A program made the translations under genes and the position numbers. The notes under the pieces were generated by a model, which was not told the DNA's origin, made no database searches, and saw only the letters and a program-made list of their open reading frames with translations. A DNA stretch of 64,000 nucleotides from Bacteroidales bacterium (lineage in GTDB: Bacteria; Bacteroidota; Bacteroidia; Bacteroidales; WCHB1-69), in contig JAEETJ010000002.1 in the NCBI GenBank assembly GCA_016290295.1, positions 1 to 64,000 on the forward strand. The letters run 5' to 3'. Below are positions 1 through 8,076 of this stretch, in pieces (the first letter of the stretch is position 1; each line of letters opens with the position of its first letter).

Positions 1-2128
1 TCTGGTTAATGACATCCTGTGCTTTGAGTTTCTTTACTTCATCATTAGTTACCAGATATTTGCGCATGTTGTCCTTGCCGTAAGAAGCATAACTCAGCAT
101 TCTTTGGAAGATGGTGTTTTGGCGTGATTTGCTGTCCTCGCGTGATTTTAACACATTTGCAATGGAATTTTGTACGGATTCTTCAGAAATCTTGGGGTGA
201 TTCAGGATGTCTTCCACAATGGCGATAGCTTTCTCCATGTTCTCACTCAAACCGGAGATGTTCACACGGGCGTATTTGTCGCCGAAACTGATGCTATAAT
301 CGCAGGCAAGGTCATACATTTCGCGGTTGATTTGGCTGAGGGTTCTGTTCTCGCTTTCCAACTGGTCGAGGAACTGGTTGGTGATGCCGGCTTTTTTGTC
401 ATACAAGGAACCGTAGTTGTAGCGGTAGTACAGCTGGAAGCGGCCGTTTTCTGTATTCTGAACATAAAGAATCTCGTTGCCGTTGGCTTTGCCTTTCTTC
501 ATGTCTTTGTTGAAATCGACGAAGACGGGCTCGATAGGTTTGACATTGATTTTCTTGATGTCTTTCATGAATTGGCTTTCCACATCGCGGTTGATGACCA
601 CTGGGGTGATTTCGGGTTTCTCTACTTTTTGCACGTCGCGTTGCTCGCCCTGACGTTTGTAAACCACTACATAATTGTTGTTTTTGAATGTACGGCGTGC
701 GAAGTCAATCACGTCTTCCTTGGTTACTTGGCTCATGTTGTCGGTCTCGTTCAACACATCCTGCCAGCTCATGTGGGCGAGGTAGGCTATTGCCATCGCC
801 ATGGCGCGATTGTTATTGTTCTCTACTTGGGTCATTTGGCTGAGTTTGCGGTTGTTGATGGCGGCGGTCAAAAGGTCTTCATCCCAGTTGCCTGATTTCA
901 AAATGTCAATTTGTTGCAGCAAGAGGTCTTTCAGTTGTTCCAGGGTCTGTCCTTTTTTTGGTCTGCCAGCAAGGCGGAAATAAGCGTAATCGTTCAAGTC
1001 GCTTACACCAGAGGAGGCATATTGGGCCAGCTGCTTCTGATTGATGTTCTCATCCATGATACCGCAAGAACCATTCATCAACACGGCGTCGGCCATTTCA
1101 GCCAATAACACATCGCGTGAGCCGGTACCGGCGTCGATACGGAAACCGATTTGCAGGTTCTCAGCTTCAAGTCCATAAACATCCACTACCTTAACTTCAC
1201 GGATGGGATTTTCTTTTACGTAGGTGAAGTCGGGGATAAAGCGCGGTTGGAGTTTGCCAAAATATTTGTCAATCAGTTTGATAGCCTGTTCTGGGTCGAA
1301 GTCGCCAGCCATGGCGATGCAGTAGTTGTTAGGTACATAGTAGGTTTTGTAGTGTTTGTTGATGTTGGTCAGTGAGGGGTTTTTCAGGTGTTCGACAGTG
1401 CCTATTGTTGTCTGTGTACCGTAGGGATGATGCGGGAAAAGTGCCTCGTTCATTTTCTCGTAGGCGGTACGGCTATCGTTGGCCATGTTCATGTTTTTCT
1501 CTTCATAAACGGTCTCCAACTCAGTGTGGAACAAGCGGAATACGGCGTTTGAGAAGCGGTCGCTCTCAATCATGAGCCAACGTTCCAATTCGTTGCTGGG
1601 TATGTTCTCCTGATATACGGTCATGTCGTTGGAGGTGAATGCGTTGGTTCCCTGTGAACCGATAACGTTCATCAGCTTGTCGTATTCGTTGGGGATGGCA
1701 TACTTGGAAGCCTCGTAAGAAACGGAGTCAATCAAATGATAGATGGCTTTGCGTTTGGCAGGGTCGGTGGTGTGGTTATAAACTTCGTATAGTCTTTCGA
1801 TTTCTTTCAACTGCACTTGCTCCTTGGCCCAGTCGAGGGTGCCGAATTTGCTGGTACCCTTGAACATCAGGTGTTCGAGGTAGTGTGATAGACCGGTGGA
1901 TTCAGCGGGGTCGTTCTTGCTACCCACACGCACGGCAATGAGGGTCTGGATACGGGGTTCATCCTTGTTGACGGACATGAAGACCTGCAGACCGTTGTCC
2001 AAAGTGTAATGGATGACGTTCATCGGGTCGTTCTGGTAGGTTTCCTTTTTGTAATTTTGGGCATCCATGCTGAAAGCGAAAAGGCAGAAAACGGCAATCA
2101 GCAAGCCTGACATGAATCGTTGTTTCAT
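1..2128 (-). CDS. Secreted M16 (insulinase-type) zinc metallopeptidase, C-terminus cut off
   Basis: Zinc peptidase of the pitrilysin/insulinase family, exported and probably periplasmic. The ATG at 2126-2128 gives a signal peptide (MKQRFMSGLL, hydrophobic to about residue 20, cleavage near SMDAQ). About 80 residues in is the inverted zinc motif HYLEH, holding two His ligands and the catalytic Glu; the third ligand is probably a Glu of ELETVYEEK near residue 204. The later half (from about residue 520) looks like a second, non-catalytic M16 repeat. 709 codons are visible; relatives of this type are about 930-950 residues, so some 230 residues lie left of the window. It is monocistronic on its right side, with a TAnnTTTG promoter at 2166-2173. 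The frame is open all the way to base 1, and no damage is seen. Confidence 0.9.
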   Translation of the reverse strand, partial: MKQRFMSGLLIAVFCLFAFSMDAQNYKKETYQNDPMNVIHYTLDNGLQVFMSVNKDEPRIQTLIAVRVGSKNDPAESTGLSHYLEHLMFKGTSKFGTLDWAKEQVQLKEIERLYEVYNHTTDPAKRKAIYHLIDSVSYEASKYAIPNEYDKLMNVIGSQGTNAFTSNDMTVYQENIPSNELERWLMIESDRFSNAVFRLFHTELETVYEEKNMNMANDSRTAYEKMNEALFPHHPYGTQTTIGTVEHLKNPSLTNINKHYKTYYVPNNYCIAMAGDFDPEQAIKLIDKYFGKLQPRFIPDFTYVKENPIREVKVVDVYGLEAENLQIGFRIDAGTGSRDVLLAEMADAVLMNGSCGIMDENINQKQLAQYASSGVSDLNDYAYFRLAGRPKKGQTLEQLKDLLLQQIDILKSGNWDEDLLTAAINNRKLSQMTQVENNNNRAMAMAIAYLAHMSWQDVLNETDNMSQVTKEDVIDFARRTFKNNNYVVVYKRQGEQRDVQKVEKPEITPVVINRDVESQFMKDIKKINVKPIEPVFVDFNKDMKKGKANGNEILYVQNTENGRFQLYYRYNYGSLYDKKAGITNQFLDQLESENRTLSQINREMYDLACDYSISFGDKYARVNISGLSENMEKAIAIVEDILNHPKISEESVQNSIANVLKSREDSKSRQNTIFQRMLSYASYGKDNMRKYLVTNDEVKKLKAQDVINQ

Positions 2129-2165
2129 ACTATATAGGATTAAATTAATACTAATTTTCCAAGTG

Positions 2166-2173
2166 CAAAAATA
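2166..2173 (-). promoter_or_regulatory. Bacteroidota -7 box (TAttTTTG) for the M16 peptidase
   Basis: Reading leftward, TATTTTTGC lies 38 bases upstream of the peptidase ATG. This matches the TAnnTTTG -7 consensus of Bacteroidota sigma factor promoters. No convincing -33 TTG is seen at the usual 19-20 base spacing. Confidence 0.5.
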
Positions 2174-2291
2174 CAATTTTTTTCAATGTGACATTAAAAA
2201 TACTTGTCTTCCTGCATGTCCGTAAATATGTAATATACATTGTTTGAATTTCTTTCCGAAATCCACCATGTCAATGGATAATTAGCAGTTG

Positions 2292-3221
2292 TTAGTTGTT
2301 GCACAAACGTCTGACCTCTTTTTCTGGCAATCCCGTTATTTTTACTATCTCCCCAAAGGTCAGTCCCATTGCAAGTAAATTCTTCACAGTATGTGTCAAT
2401 GTCTTTAATCCCTCTTCTCGTCCCTTCTCCATCCCTTTCTCCATCCCTTTTTCCATACCTTTTTCCATACCTTCGGCGAATCCAATCCTGTGGTGATATT
2501 CCATCGCGTCTTTTACGTCCTCGTACTCCAATACGCTTTTCTCATACTCTTGTTTTTCCATGGCGTTCAGTTTTGATATTTTGCAGTTCTCGAACAGCTC
2601 ACGGAAAATGGTCTCTTCCTTGGGAATGTCCCCCTCTTTCATTCTCCACATGTTCTTGATGACATAGCACCATTTCTGGCTTTCTTCCCTTAACTGCTCG
2701 AAACTTATTTCGGCTGCAAATTTAGTCAAATCTATCAAAAGAAATGACATTTTGTCGGAAAAAATTTTGTTTTCGTCATCTTTTAGCATGATATGCTGGA
2801 TAAACTTGTCCGACCCTTTCAGCTCGGGAATCTCGAAATCCACCAGCACGATGGTAATGACCTTTGGAAAGCTGTACTTGCGGTCGCCGACTTCCAACGA
2901 CTCGCTGATGTGCCGCGAGGAGTAGGCGATGACCCTGTCCTTGAAGAACTCCTGGCTTGCCTTCTGCATCTCCACGATGATGTGGTCGTTTATCGGGTTG
3001 GCGCAGAGCACGTCGAAGACCAACCGTTTGTTGGTGTCGCTTGTCCCGAGCTGCTCCGTGGGCAGATAGGTCAGGTCCTGCACGGGTCCGATATACGGTG
3101 GCAGGACAGCGTTGAGGAAGTGGATGAGATTGTTCTTGTAGGGTTCTGTGCCGAAGAACCGCTTGAAAGCGAAGTCGGTCATGAGGTTGATGTTCTGATT
3201 TTCTCTTTTCATAATTTTCAT
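2292..3221 (-). CDS. Rpn family PD-(D/E)XK nuclease (recombination-promoting nuclease/transposase-like)
   Basis: 309-residue protein of the Rpn/TIGR01784 family, DNA endonucleases once annotated as transposases. The N-terminal TDFAFKRFFG followed by LVFDVLCAN and HIIVEMQKA carries the expected core: Asp of the D-V strand and the E-x-Q-K motif of the PD-(D/E)XK fold. The tail has four perfect GMEK repeats encoded by four 12-bp repeats, then a short helical region ending in a likely HTH-like segment. It may begin at the first Met or at the internal MKREN (3212). No terminal inverted repeats or target duplications flank it, so it is not an insertion sequence as such. Families like this are scattered in many near-copies in Bacteroidota genomes. 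The upstream 3222-3330 is very AT-rich. Confidence 0.85.
   Translation of the reverse strand: MKIMKRENQNINLMTDFAFKRFFGTEPYKNNLIHFLNAVLPPYIGPVQDLTYLPTEQLGTSDTNKRLVFDVLCANPINDHIIVEMQKASQEFFKDRVIAYSSRHISESLEVGDRKYSFPKVITIVLVDFEIPELKGSDKFIQHIMLKDDENKIFSDKMSFLLIDLTKFAAEISFEQLREESQKWCYVIKNMWRMKEGDIPKEETIFRELFENCKISKLNAMEKQEYEKSVLEYEDVKDAMEYHHRIGFAEGMEKGMEKGMEKGMEKGREEGLKTLTHTVKNLLAMGLTFGEIVKITGLPEKEVRRLCNN
2426..2473 (-). repeat. Four in-frame 12-bp tandem repeats (GMEK x4)
   Basis: Four head-to-tail 12-bp units (two copies each of two variants differing by A/C and T/C) encode GMEK four times in the Rpn-type nuclease. Gain or loss of a unit keeps the frame, so copy number can vary without breaking the gene. 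Such KGxEKG repeats are common in this family. Confidence 0.85.
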
Positions 3222-3332
3222 TTATTTAATTTGTTGAATTAAAATATAGGTATAAAATAATTTACAAATATATAAATAATAACTTTGATTTTGATTTTTT
3301 ATTGTGGACAAGTTGAATGTTTGAATTTATTG

Positions 3333-3340
3333 TATTTTTG
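3333..3340 (+). promoter_or_regulatory. Bacteroidota -7 box (TAttTTTG) for mtgA
   Basis: TATTTTTGC 22 bases upstream of the mtgA ATG; a TTG at 3313-3315 is a possible -33 element (17-base spacing). The leader is short and A-rich. Confidence 0.55.
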
Positions 3341-3361
3341 CACTTCCAAATTTGAAGGAAT

Positions 3362-4141
3362 ATGGCCAAGAAAAAAACTAAGAAATCTGCCGGATCTGGC
3401 GGTCCGTTGAAACGCTTACTCATAATGTTAGGCAAAGTGTTGTTGGCTTTACTGATTTTAAGTATCTTGTTGCCTATGGCCTATCGGTGGATTAATCCTC
3501 CAGTAACCCCATTGATGATTATTCGCAAGGTGAAAAATGATTTACCCATAGAAAAAGAATGGCGTGATATAGAGGAAATATCGCATTGTATGGCGGATTG
3601 TGCGGTGGCTTCTGAAGATAATAACTTTCTGTCTCACAATGGCTTTGATTGGGGCGCGGTACAGAAGGCTATCAATGAGAAAAAGCAGGGCAAGCGTGAA
3701 CGCGGGGCCAGCACCATTTCGCAACAGACCGCCAAAAATGTGTTCCTTTGGGACGGCCATTCCTGGATACGGAAGGGTGGGGAAGTCTATTTTACTTTCC
3801 TGATAGAAACATTCTGGAGTAAGGAAAGAATCATGGAGGTGTATTTGAACGTGATAGAGATGGGACCTGGCATTTATGGCGCAGAGGCCGCAGCCCAACA
3901 TTATTTTCATAAAAGTGCTGACAAACTGACTTTGCGTGAAGCCGCCCTTATTACTGCTTGTTACCCCGCGCCTTTGAAACGCAATCCGGCCAAACCTACA
4001 GGCTATCTGAATAAAAGGGCTGGGCAAATCAGTAGTCTCACTCGCAAAATCGGACGAATCAGGTATGATGAGGAATCCATTGCCAGGGCCAAGGAACGCT
4101 ATGCCAAGCGCAAAACCGAATGGTATGAGATAGACTTATAA
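3362..4141 (+). CDS. mtgA: Monofunctional peptidoglycan glycosyltransferase MtgA
   Basis: Polymerises lipid II into glycan strands at the outer face of the inner membrane (glycosyltransferase family 51). 259 residues, the usual size for the monofunctional form without a transpeptidase domain. A Lys-rich cytoplasmic start is followed by one membrane anchor (residues about 18-38). GT51 motifs appear in order: [15 protein letters not shown] with the catalytic Glu, [28 protein letters not shown] with the second Glu, and [11 protein letters not shown], then [10 protein letters not shown]. It stands alone between divergent or unrelated neighbours, with its own promoter at 3333. Nothing is missing. 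Confidence 0.95.
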   Translation: MAKKKTKKSAGSGGPLKRLLIMLGKVLLALLILSILLPMAYRWINPPVTPLMIIRKVKNDLPIEKEWRDIEEISHCMADCAVASEDNNFLSHNGFDWGAVQKAINEKKQGKRERGASTISQQTAKNVFLWDGHSWIRKGGEVYFTFLIETFWSKERIMEVYLNVIEMGPGIYGAEAAAQHYFHKSADKLTLREAALITACYPAPLKRNPAKPTGYLNKRAGQISSLTRKIGRIRYDEESIARAKERYAKRKTEWYEIDL

Positions 4142-4320
4142 ATTAGCAAATTGGTTAATTAGCAAATGTGCTAATTGTTATTTCATGTTGGTGACTTCGT
4201 GTTGATGAGTATGTATTCTGATAACTTTAATTTTGAAGTCTGAATTTTGAATTTCTTTAATTTGCTAATTAACGAATTAACTAATTTGTTAATGTTCAAT
4301 GTTTTAATCTTCTAATAAAA
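4142..4320. repeat. AT-rich intergenic repeat region
   Basis: No gene. It holds iterated TTAATTAGCAAAT-type words and a segment from about 4178 (TTATTTCATGTTGGTGACTT onward to about 4250) that recurs, with few changes, at 11779-11845 downstream of another gene. It looks like a dispersed intergenic repeat of this genome. Confidence 0.6.
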
Positions 4321-4336
4321 AATTTGAAGTAGTTTG

Positions 4337-4366
4337 TTGAGTGTATCGAAAAAAGTTGTATTTTTG
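4337..4366 (+). promoter_or_regulatory. Promoter of the CAT tRNA gene (-33 TTG, -7 TAttTTTG)
   Basis: TTG at 4337-4339 and TATTTTTG at 4359-4366 are 19 bases apart, matching the Bacteroidota promoter. Transcription would begin near 4373, a few bases before the tRNA. Confidence 0.7.
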
Positions 4367-4379
4367 CACTCTCAAAAAC

Positions 4380-4453
4380 GGCGGGGTAGCTCAGTTGGTT
4401 AGAGCGTCGGATTCATAACCCGGAGGTCTCGAGTTCAACTCTCGATCCCGCCA
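4380..4453 (+). tRNA. tRNA with anticodon CAT (Met)
   Basis: Complete cloverleaf of 74 nt. Acceptor GGCGGGG pairs with TCCCGCC (last pair G-T), discriminator A; the D arm has GCTC/GAGC with the loop GG; the anticodon loop is TTCATAA; the T arm is TCGAG/CTCGA with TTCAACT. The 3' CCA is not encoded. A C at the first acceptor pair's place or three G-C pairs in the anticodon stem, typical of initiators, is absent, so an elongator tRNA-Met is most likely; a lysidine-modified tRNA-Ile2 cannot be fully excluded. The anticodon stem has an A-C mismatch at its loop end. Confidence 0.93.
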
Positions 4454-4457
4454 CGTG

Positions 4458-4483
4458 AAAAGCCTTGCAATTGCAAGGCTTTT
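4458..4483. terminator. Bidirectional hairpin terminator between tRNA and galM
   Basis: A perfect 26-base palindrome (AAAAGCCTTGCAA and its complement) follows the tRNA by four bases and precedes the galM stop by one base. Its A and T flanks can serve transcripts from both sides. Confidence 0.85.
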
Positions 4484-4484
4484 C

Positions 4485-5504
4485 TTATTTCCCAAACTTG
4501 AACTTCGTGTGGCTGTGGTAAACCTCTCCTGGATGCAGAAATGCATTGGATTCTGGCCAGTGCTGGTTGGGAGAATCGGGGAATTTCTGCGTTTCGATAC
4601 AGATGGCGCTGCGTTGCTGGTAGCTTACACCTCCTTTGCCGACAACAGTGCCGTTGAGGAAGTTTCCGGTATAGACCTGCATGCCGGGCTCGGTGGTGTA
4701 AACTTCTAATATAATGCCTGTTACTGGACTCTCCAGTTGGGCACAGGGACGGGTGTCGTCGCCCTTCGTGTTCAGCACCCAATTGTGGTCGTAGCCGTGC
4801 CCGTAACGTAGCTGTTCGAAGTCTGCGTTGATGTCGCAACCAATATGCTTGGCATGCCTGAAATCCATAGGTGTACCGACTACTGATGCCAATTCACCTG
4901 TCGGAATAAGGGTCTCGTCAATAGGGGTATAGCGGTCGGCATCGATGGTTAGCAGGTGGTTGAGAATATCGGTAGAGGCATCTCCATTGAGGTTAAAGTA
5001 GCTATGGTTGGTCAGGTTAATGACGGTGTGTTCATCAGTAACCACCTCATATTCAATGTCCAGTGCATTGTCGTCAGTCAGCGTGTAGGTGATGCGGGCG
5101 CATACATTGCCCGGAAATCCGTTGTCGCCGTCCTCGCTGACCAGACTCAGTACCAAGCGGTTGTCGTTCACTTCCTCAACGGTAAACAGACGATACTGCC
5201 AACCATCAGGGCCACCATGGAGGCAGTGTAGACCGTCGTTTTGTGGTAGCTGGTATGTGCGACCACCAATAGTTATTTGTCCGTTACAGAGACGGTTGGC
5301 ATAGCGGCCAATAATGGCTCCGAAGTCAGAGAGGTGATTCTCGGGCCGGTAATCCTCCAAGTTGTCAAAACCAAGAACTATATCTCGCAATTGTCCGTTC
5401 TTGTCAGGCACATACAGTGACACCACACGTCCACCGAAATTGGTGATTTCCGCACGCAGGCCGTGGGAGTTTGTCAGTGTATGGAGGGATATGTTATTAT
5501 TCAT
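4485..5504 (-). CDS. galM: Aldose 1-epimerase (mutarotase)
   Basis: Interconverts alpha and beta anomers of galactose/glucose, in the cytosol; no signal peptide. 339 residues, normal length. Substrate-binding and catalytic motifs are seen in order: GRYANR (residue about 67), GLHCLHGGPDGWQ with the first His (about 92-104), NLTNHSYFNL with the catalytic His (about 163), GYDHNW, and the catalytic Glu in ICIETQKFPDSPNQ (about 302). It starts 63 bases downstream of the ABC-F gene in the same direction and ends at the shared terminator, so it is probably the last gene of a leftward unit. Confidence 0.95.
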   Translation of the reverse strand: MNNNISLHTLTNSHGLRAEITNFGGRVVSLYVPDKNGQLRDIVLGFDNLEDYRPENHLSDFGAIIGRYANRLCNGQITIGGRTYQLPQNDGLHCLHGGPDGWQYRLFTVEEVNDNRLVLSLVSEDGDNGFPGNVCARITYTLTDDNALDIEYEVVTDEHTVINLTNHSYFNLNGDASTDILNHLLTIDADRYTPIDETLIPTGELASVVGTPMDFRHAKHIGCDINADFEQLRYGHGYDHNWVLNTKGDDTRPCAQLESPVTGIILEVYTTEPGMQVYTGNFLNGTVVGKGGVSYQQRSAICIETQKFPDSPNQHWPESNAFLHPGEVYHSHTKFKFGK

Positions 5505-5532
5505 ATTTTCCCAAGATCTTTTTATACAGCGA

Positions 5533-5548
5533 ACGCGATGAATCGCGT
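5533..5548. repeat. Short inverted repeat between ABC-F and galM
   Basis: ACGCGAT-GA-ATCGCGT forms a 7-bp stem with a two-base spacer, set in a GCGAACGCGATGAATCGCGT word. It has no T run and sits in the short gap before galM; it looks like a dispersed repeat fragment rather than a terminator. Confidence 0.5.
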
Positions 5549-5567
5549 CCCTACATTTGGAGAAAAA

Positions 5568-7469
5568 TTACTCCTTCTCCGACAGCTCCAGCCACCGCAT
5601 GGACTTCTCATCCAGAGAGGTCTCGACTTCTTGGTAGCGACGGCTCCAGTCGGTGAGCTCCTGTGAACTGCCTGCACCGCTGTTCATCTTCTCAATGAGC
5701 TCGGCTTTCTCTTTCTCCAACTGTTCAATTTCCACCTCCAAAGTCTCGAATTCCTTGCGCTCCTTGAAAGTCATCTTGTTGGGATTGCTGGCGCGAGCGG
5801 GCTTGCTTTTGCTTTCTTCCGTTACAGCGGGCGCATTAATCTTGGCGATGCGTTTCTGCAGTCTCAGTTCTTTATCACGCTCCAAGCGGTATTCGGTGTA
5901 GTTGCCATAATAATCCTTGATCTTGCCGTGGCCTTCAAATACAAAAATGTGATCCACCAGCTTGTTCATAAACCAGCGGTCGTGCGAAACCATCAGGATG
6001 CAGCCGGTGTAGTTCTCCAAAAAGTCCTCCAACAAGTTCAGCGTGTCGATGTCGAAGTCGTTGGTGGGCTCGTCCAAAATAAGGAAGTTGGGGTTCTTCA
6101 ACAGGGTGATGAGCAGGTGCAGTTTGCGTTTTTCGCCGCCGCTAAGGTCTTCATAATAAGTGTATTGCTGCTCATACTTAAAGCCGAAGTGATTCAGGAA
6201 CTGTGAGGCTCCCATGTAGTTGCCGTTGTCCATGCGGATGACCTCCGCCTGCTCTTTCACTAAGTCGATGATGCGTTTGTTGCCGGAGTAGGGGAGACCG
6301 TCCTGCGAGAAATAACCGAACTGGATGGTCAAGCCCGGGGTGATTTTGCCTCCGTCGGCTTGCAACTCGCCCATAATCAATTTCAGGAAGGTACTTTTGC
6401 CGGTGCCGTTGGGGCCGACAATACCGCATTTTTCTCCTTTCTTGAAGATATAGGAGAAGTCATCCAGTAAAACATTGTCTGGATAAGCGAAGTCCAAATT
6501 GTTGATTTCCAATATTTTGTTGCCCAATCGTTCGGTGCGGACCTTGAAACCTTCCTGCTTTTGCTCAGGGGCTTTGCTCACTTCTTTTTTGAGTTCCTCG
6601 AAGGCGTTGATTCGGGCCCTGGCCTTGGTGGTACGGGCTTGTGGAGAGGTGTGTACCCATTCCAGTTCCTTGCGGAAAAGTTGTCGCAATTTCTCGTTTT
6701 CCGCAGCGGCATTGGCCAAGCGTTCGGCCTTTTTCTCCACAAAATAATCGTACTTGCCTCGGTAATGATACAACTGCCCGTGATCCAACTCGATGATGTC
6801 ATTGCACACTTGGTCGAGGAAATATCGGTCGTGGGTCACCATCAGCAGGGTGACATTGGCGGACTTGAGATAGTTCTCCAACCATTCAATCATTTCCACA
6901 TCCAAGTGGTTGGTGGGTTCGTCAAGGATCAGCAGGTCGGTGTCGGCAATCAGGGTTTTGGCTAAGGCTGCCTTCTTGCGTTGTCCTCCCGACAATTCGT
7001 TGATATTTTTGAAGATATCATGTATGCCGAAACGCGACAATATTTCTTTGGCTTTGGCCTCGAAGTCCCAGGCATGCAGGCGGTCCATTTCCATGATGGC
7101 CTTTTGCAAGCGCTGTTGCACTTCAACATTTTCGTGCTCTGTCTCTGCCAGCACCATACAGGCCTCGTATTCTTTAATGGCTTGAATGGTAGGTGTTTGC
7201 GCATCAAAAATGGCATCCAAAACCGAAAAATTGTCGGCAAAGCGGTCCATCTGGGGCAGATAGGACACGGTAATATCATTCCTGATGACCACTTGGCCAT
7301 TGTCGGGTACATCATAGCCCGCAATGATGTTCAGCAAAGTGCTTTTGCCAGTGCCATTGCGGGCTATCAATGCCGTCTTCTGGCCTTTCTCAAGGCCAAA
7401 GGTAATCTCGGAGAATAACTCTTTCTCTCCGATGCTCTTCGACAGTTTCTCGACGGTCAAATAGTTCAT
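5568..7469 (-). CDS. ABC-F family ATPase (Uup-like)
   Basis: Soluble twin-ATPase protein of the ABC-F group, which act on the ribosome rather than in transport; no membrane segments. 633 residues. First ATPase: Walker A ARNGTGKST (about residue 37), signature LSGGQRKKAALAK, Walker B LLILDEPTNHLD. A linker of charged helices follows (about 235-310). Second ATPase: GPNGTGKST (about 350), LSGGEKRKLHL, FLILDEPTNDFD. The C-terminus (from about 545) is a Lys/Glu-rich coiled coil as in Uup, which has been linked to DNA or ribosome binding. It lies between ridA and galM in the same direction. Which ABC-F subtype it is cannot be settled without a tree. Confidence 0.92.
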   Translation of the reverse strand: MNYLTVEKLSKSIGEKELFSEITFGLEKGQKTALIARNGTGKSTLLNIIAGYDVPDNGQVVIRNDITVSYLPQMDRFADNFSVLDAIFDAQTPTIQAIKEYEACMVLAETEHENVEVQQRLQKAIMEMDRLHAWDFEAKAKEILSRFGIHDIFKNINELSGGQRKKAALAKTLIADTDLLILDEPTNHLDVEMIEWLENYLKSANVTLLMVTHDRYFLDQVCNDIIELDHGQLYHYRGKYDYFVEKKAERLANAAAENEKLRQLFRKELEWVHTSPQARTTKARARINAFEELKKEVSKAPEQKQEGFKVRTERLGNKILEINNLDFAYPDNVLLDDFSYIFKKGEKCGIVGPNGTGKSTFLKLIMGELQADGGKITPGLTIQFGYFSQDGLPYSGNKRIIDLVKEQAEVIRMDNGNYMGASQFLNHFGFKYEQQYTYYEDLSGGEKRKLHLLITLLKNPNFLILDEPTNDFDIDTLNLLEDFLENYTGCILMVSHDRWFMNKLVDHIFVFEGHGKIKDYYGNYTEYRLERDKELRLQKRIAKINAPAVTEESKSKPARASNPNKMTFKERKEFETLEVEIEQLEKEKAELIEKMNSGAGSSQELTDWSRRYQEVETSLDEKSMRWLELSEKE

Positions 7470-7508
7470 CAGAAATGAAAATGAAATTTATAAAGAACTA
7501 ATCCTGAA

Positions 7509-7883
7509 TTATTTAACAGCGATAGTCTCGATTTCTACCAATGCGCCAAGGGGCAGGTCTTTCACAGCGAAAGCGGCTCTTGCCGGCGGATTCACGGTAT
7601 AATATTTGGCATAAACCTCGTTCATGGGTTTGAAATAGGCGATGTCGCTCAACAAGCAAGTTGATTTGATAACATTGTCGAAAGTGTAACCTGCTTCTTT
7701 CAGGATGGCTTCGATGTTCTTCATCACTTGTTCGGTCTGAGCCTCAATGCCTTCGGGCATTTTTCCTGTGGCCGGATCAACGGGAATCTGACCGGAAATG
7801 AATAACATTCCGTTAGCTTCGATAGCCTGGCTGTATGGACCCACAGCCTTGGGTGCGTTGTCAGTGTGGATTACTTTTTTCAT
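7509..7883 (-). CDS. ridA: RidA family enamine/imine deaminase
   Basis: Hydrolyses reactive enamine/imine intermediates such as 2-aminoacrylate released by PLP enzymes; small cytosolic trimer. 124 residues, standard length. Family signatures are present: APKAVGPYSQAI near the N-terminus, LFISGQIPVDPATGKMP, and the C-terminal PPARAAFAVKDLPLGALVEIE with the substrate-binding Arg and the Glu. It lies 39 bases upstream of the ABC-F gene, same direction, and is separated from sufB by a 190-base repeat-rich gap. Confidence 0.95.
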   Translation of the reverse strand: MKKVIHTDNAPKAVGPYSQAIEANGMLFISGQIPVDPATGKMPEGIEAQTEQVMKNIEAILKEAGYTFDNVIKSTCLLSDIAYFKPMNEVYAKYYTVNPPARAAFAVKDLPLGALVEIETIAVK

Positions 7884-7904
7884 TGTAGATTTTTTTTATT
7901 TGTT

Positions 7905-8075
7905 GAATTGTCTTGTTCGTTAAGTCGCTCGCCTCGCTCGCTCGAGGAGACACTCACTGCGTTCGTTCGGTAAGTCGCTCACTTTGTTCGTTCGGGGAGA
8001 CGATGTGTCGTTTATCCGTTTATCCGTCTACCCGAGTGCACGTAGTGCACGTCTCCTCGTCTTCCCGTATTACCG
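7905..8075. repeat. Repeat-rich spacer between ridA and sufB
   Basis: No gene. It holds direct repeats of GTTCGTTCGG and AAGTCGCTC with strings of GCTCGCCTCGCTCG, then iterated TATCCGTTTATCCGTCTA words and a palindromic GTGCACGTAGTGCAC. The composition is unlike the flanking genes. A related pattern recurs at about 15,455-15,565. It directly abuts the sufB stop. Confidence 0.6.
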
Positions 8076-8076
8076 T

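Noticed and set aside
170-895. 241-codon rightward frame at the window start
   Set aside because: It is the antisense shadow of the M16 peptidase, whose frame has the signal peptide and HYLEH motif.
2292-3221. Insertion sequence around the Rpn-type gene
   Set aside because: No terminal inverted repeats or target duplication; the gene is best treated as a stand-alone nuclease.
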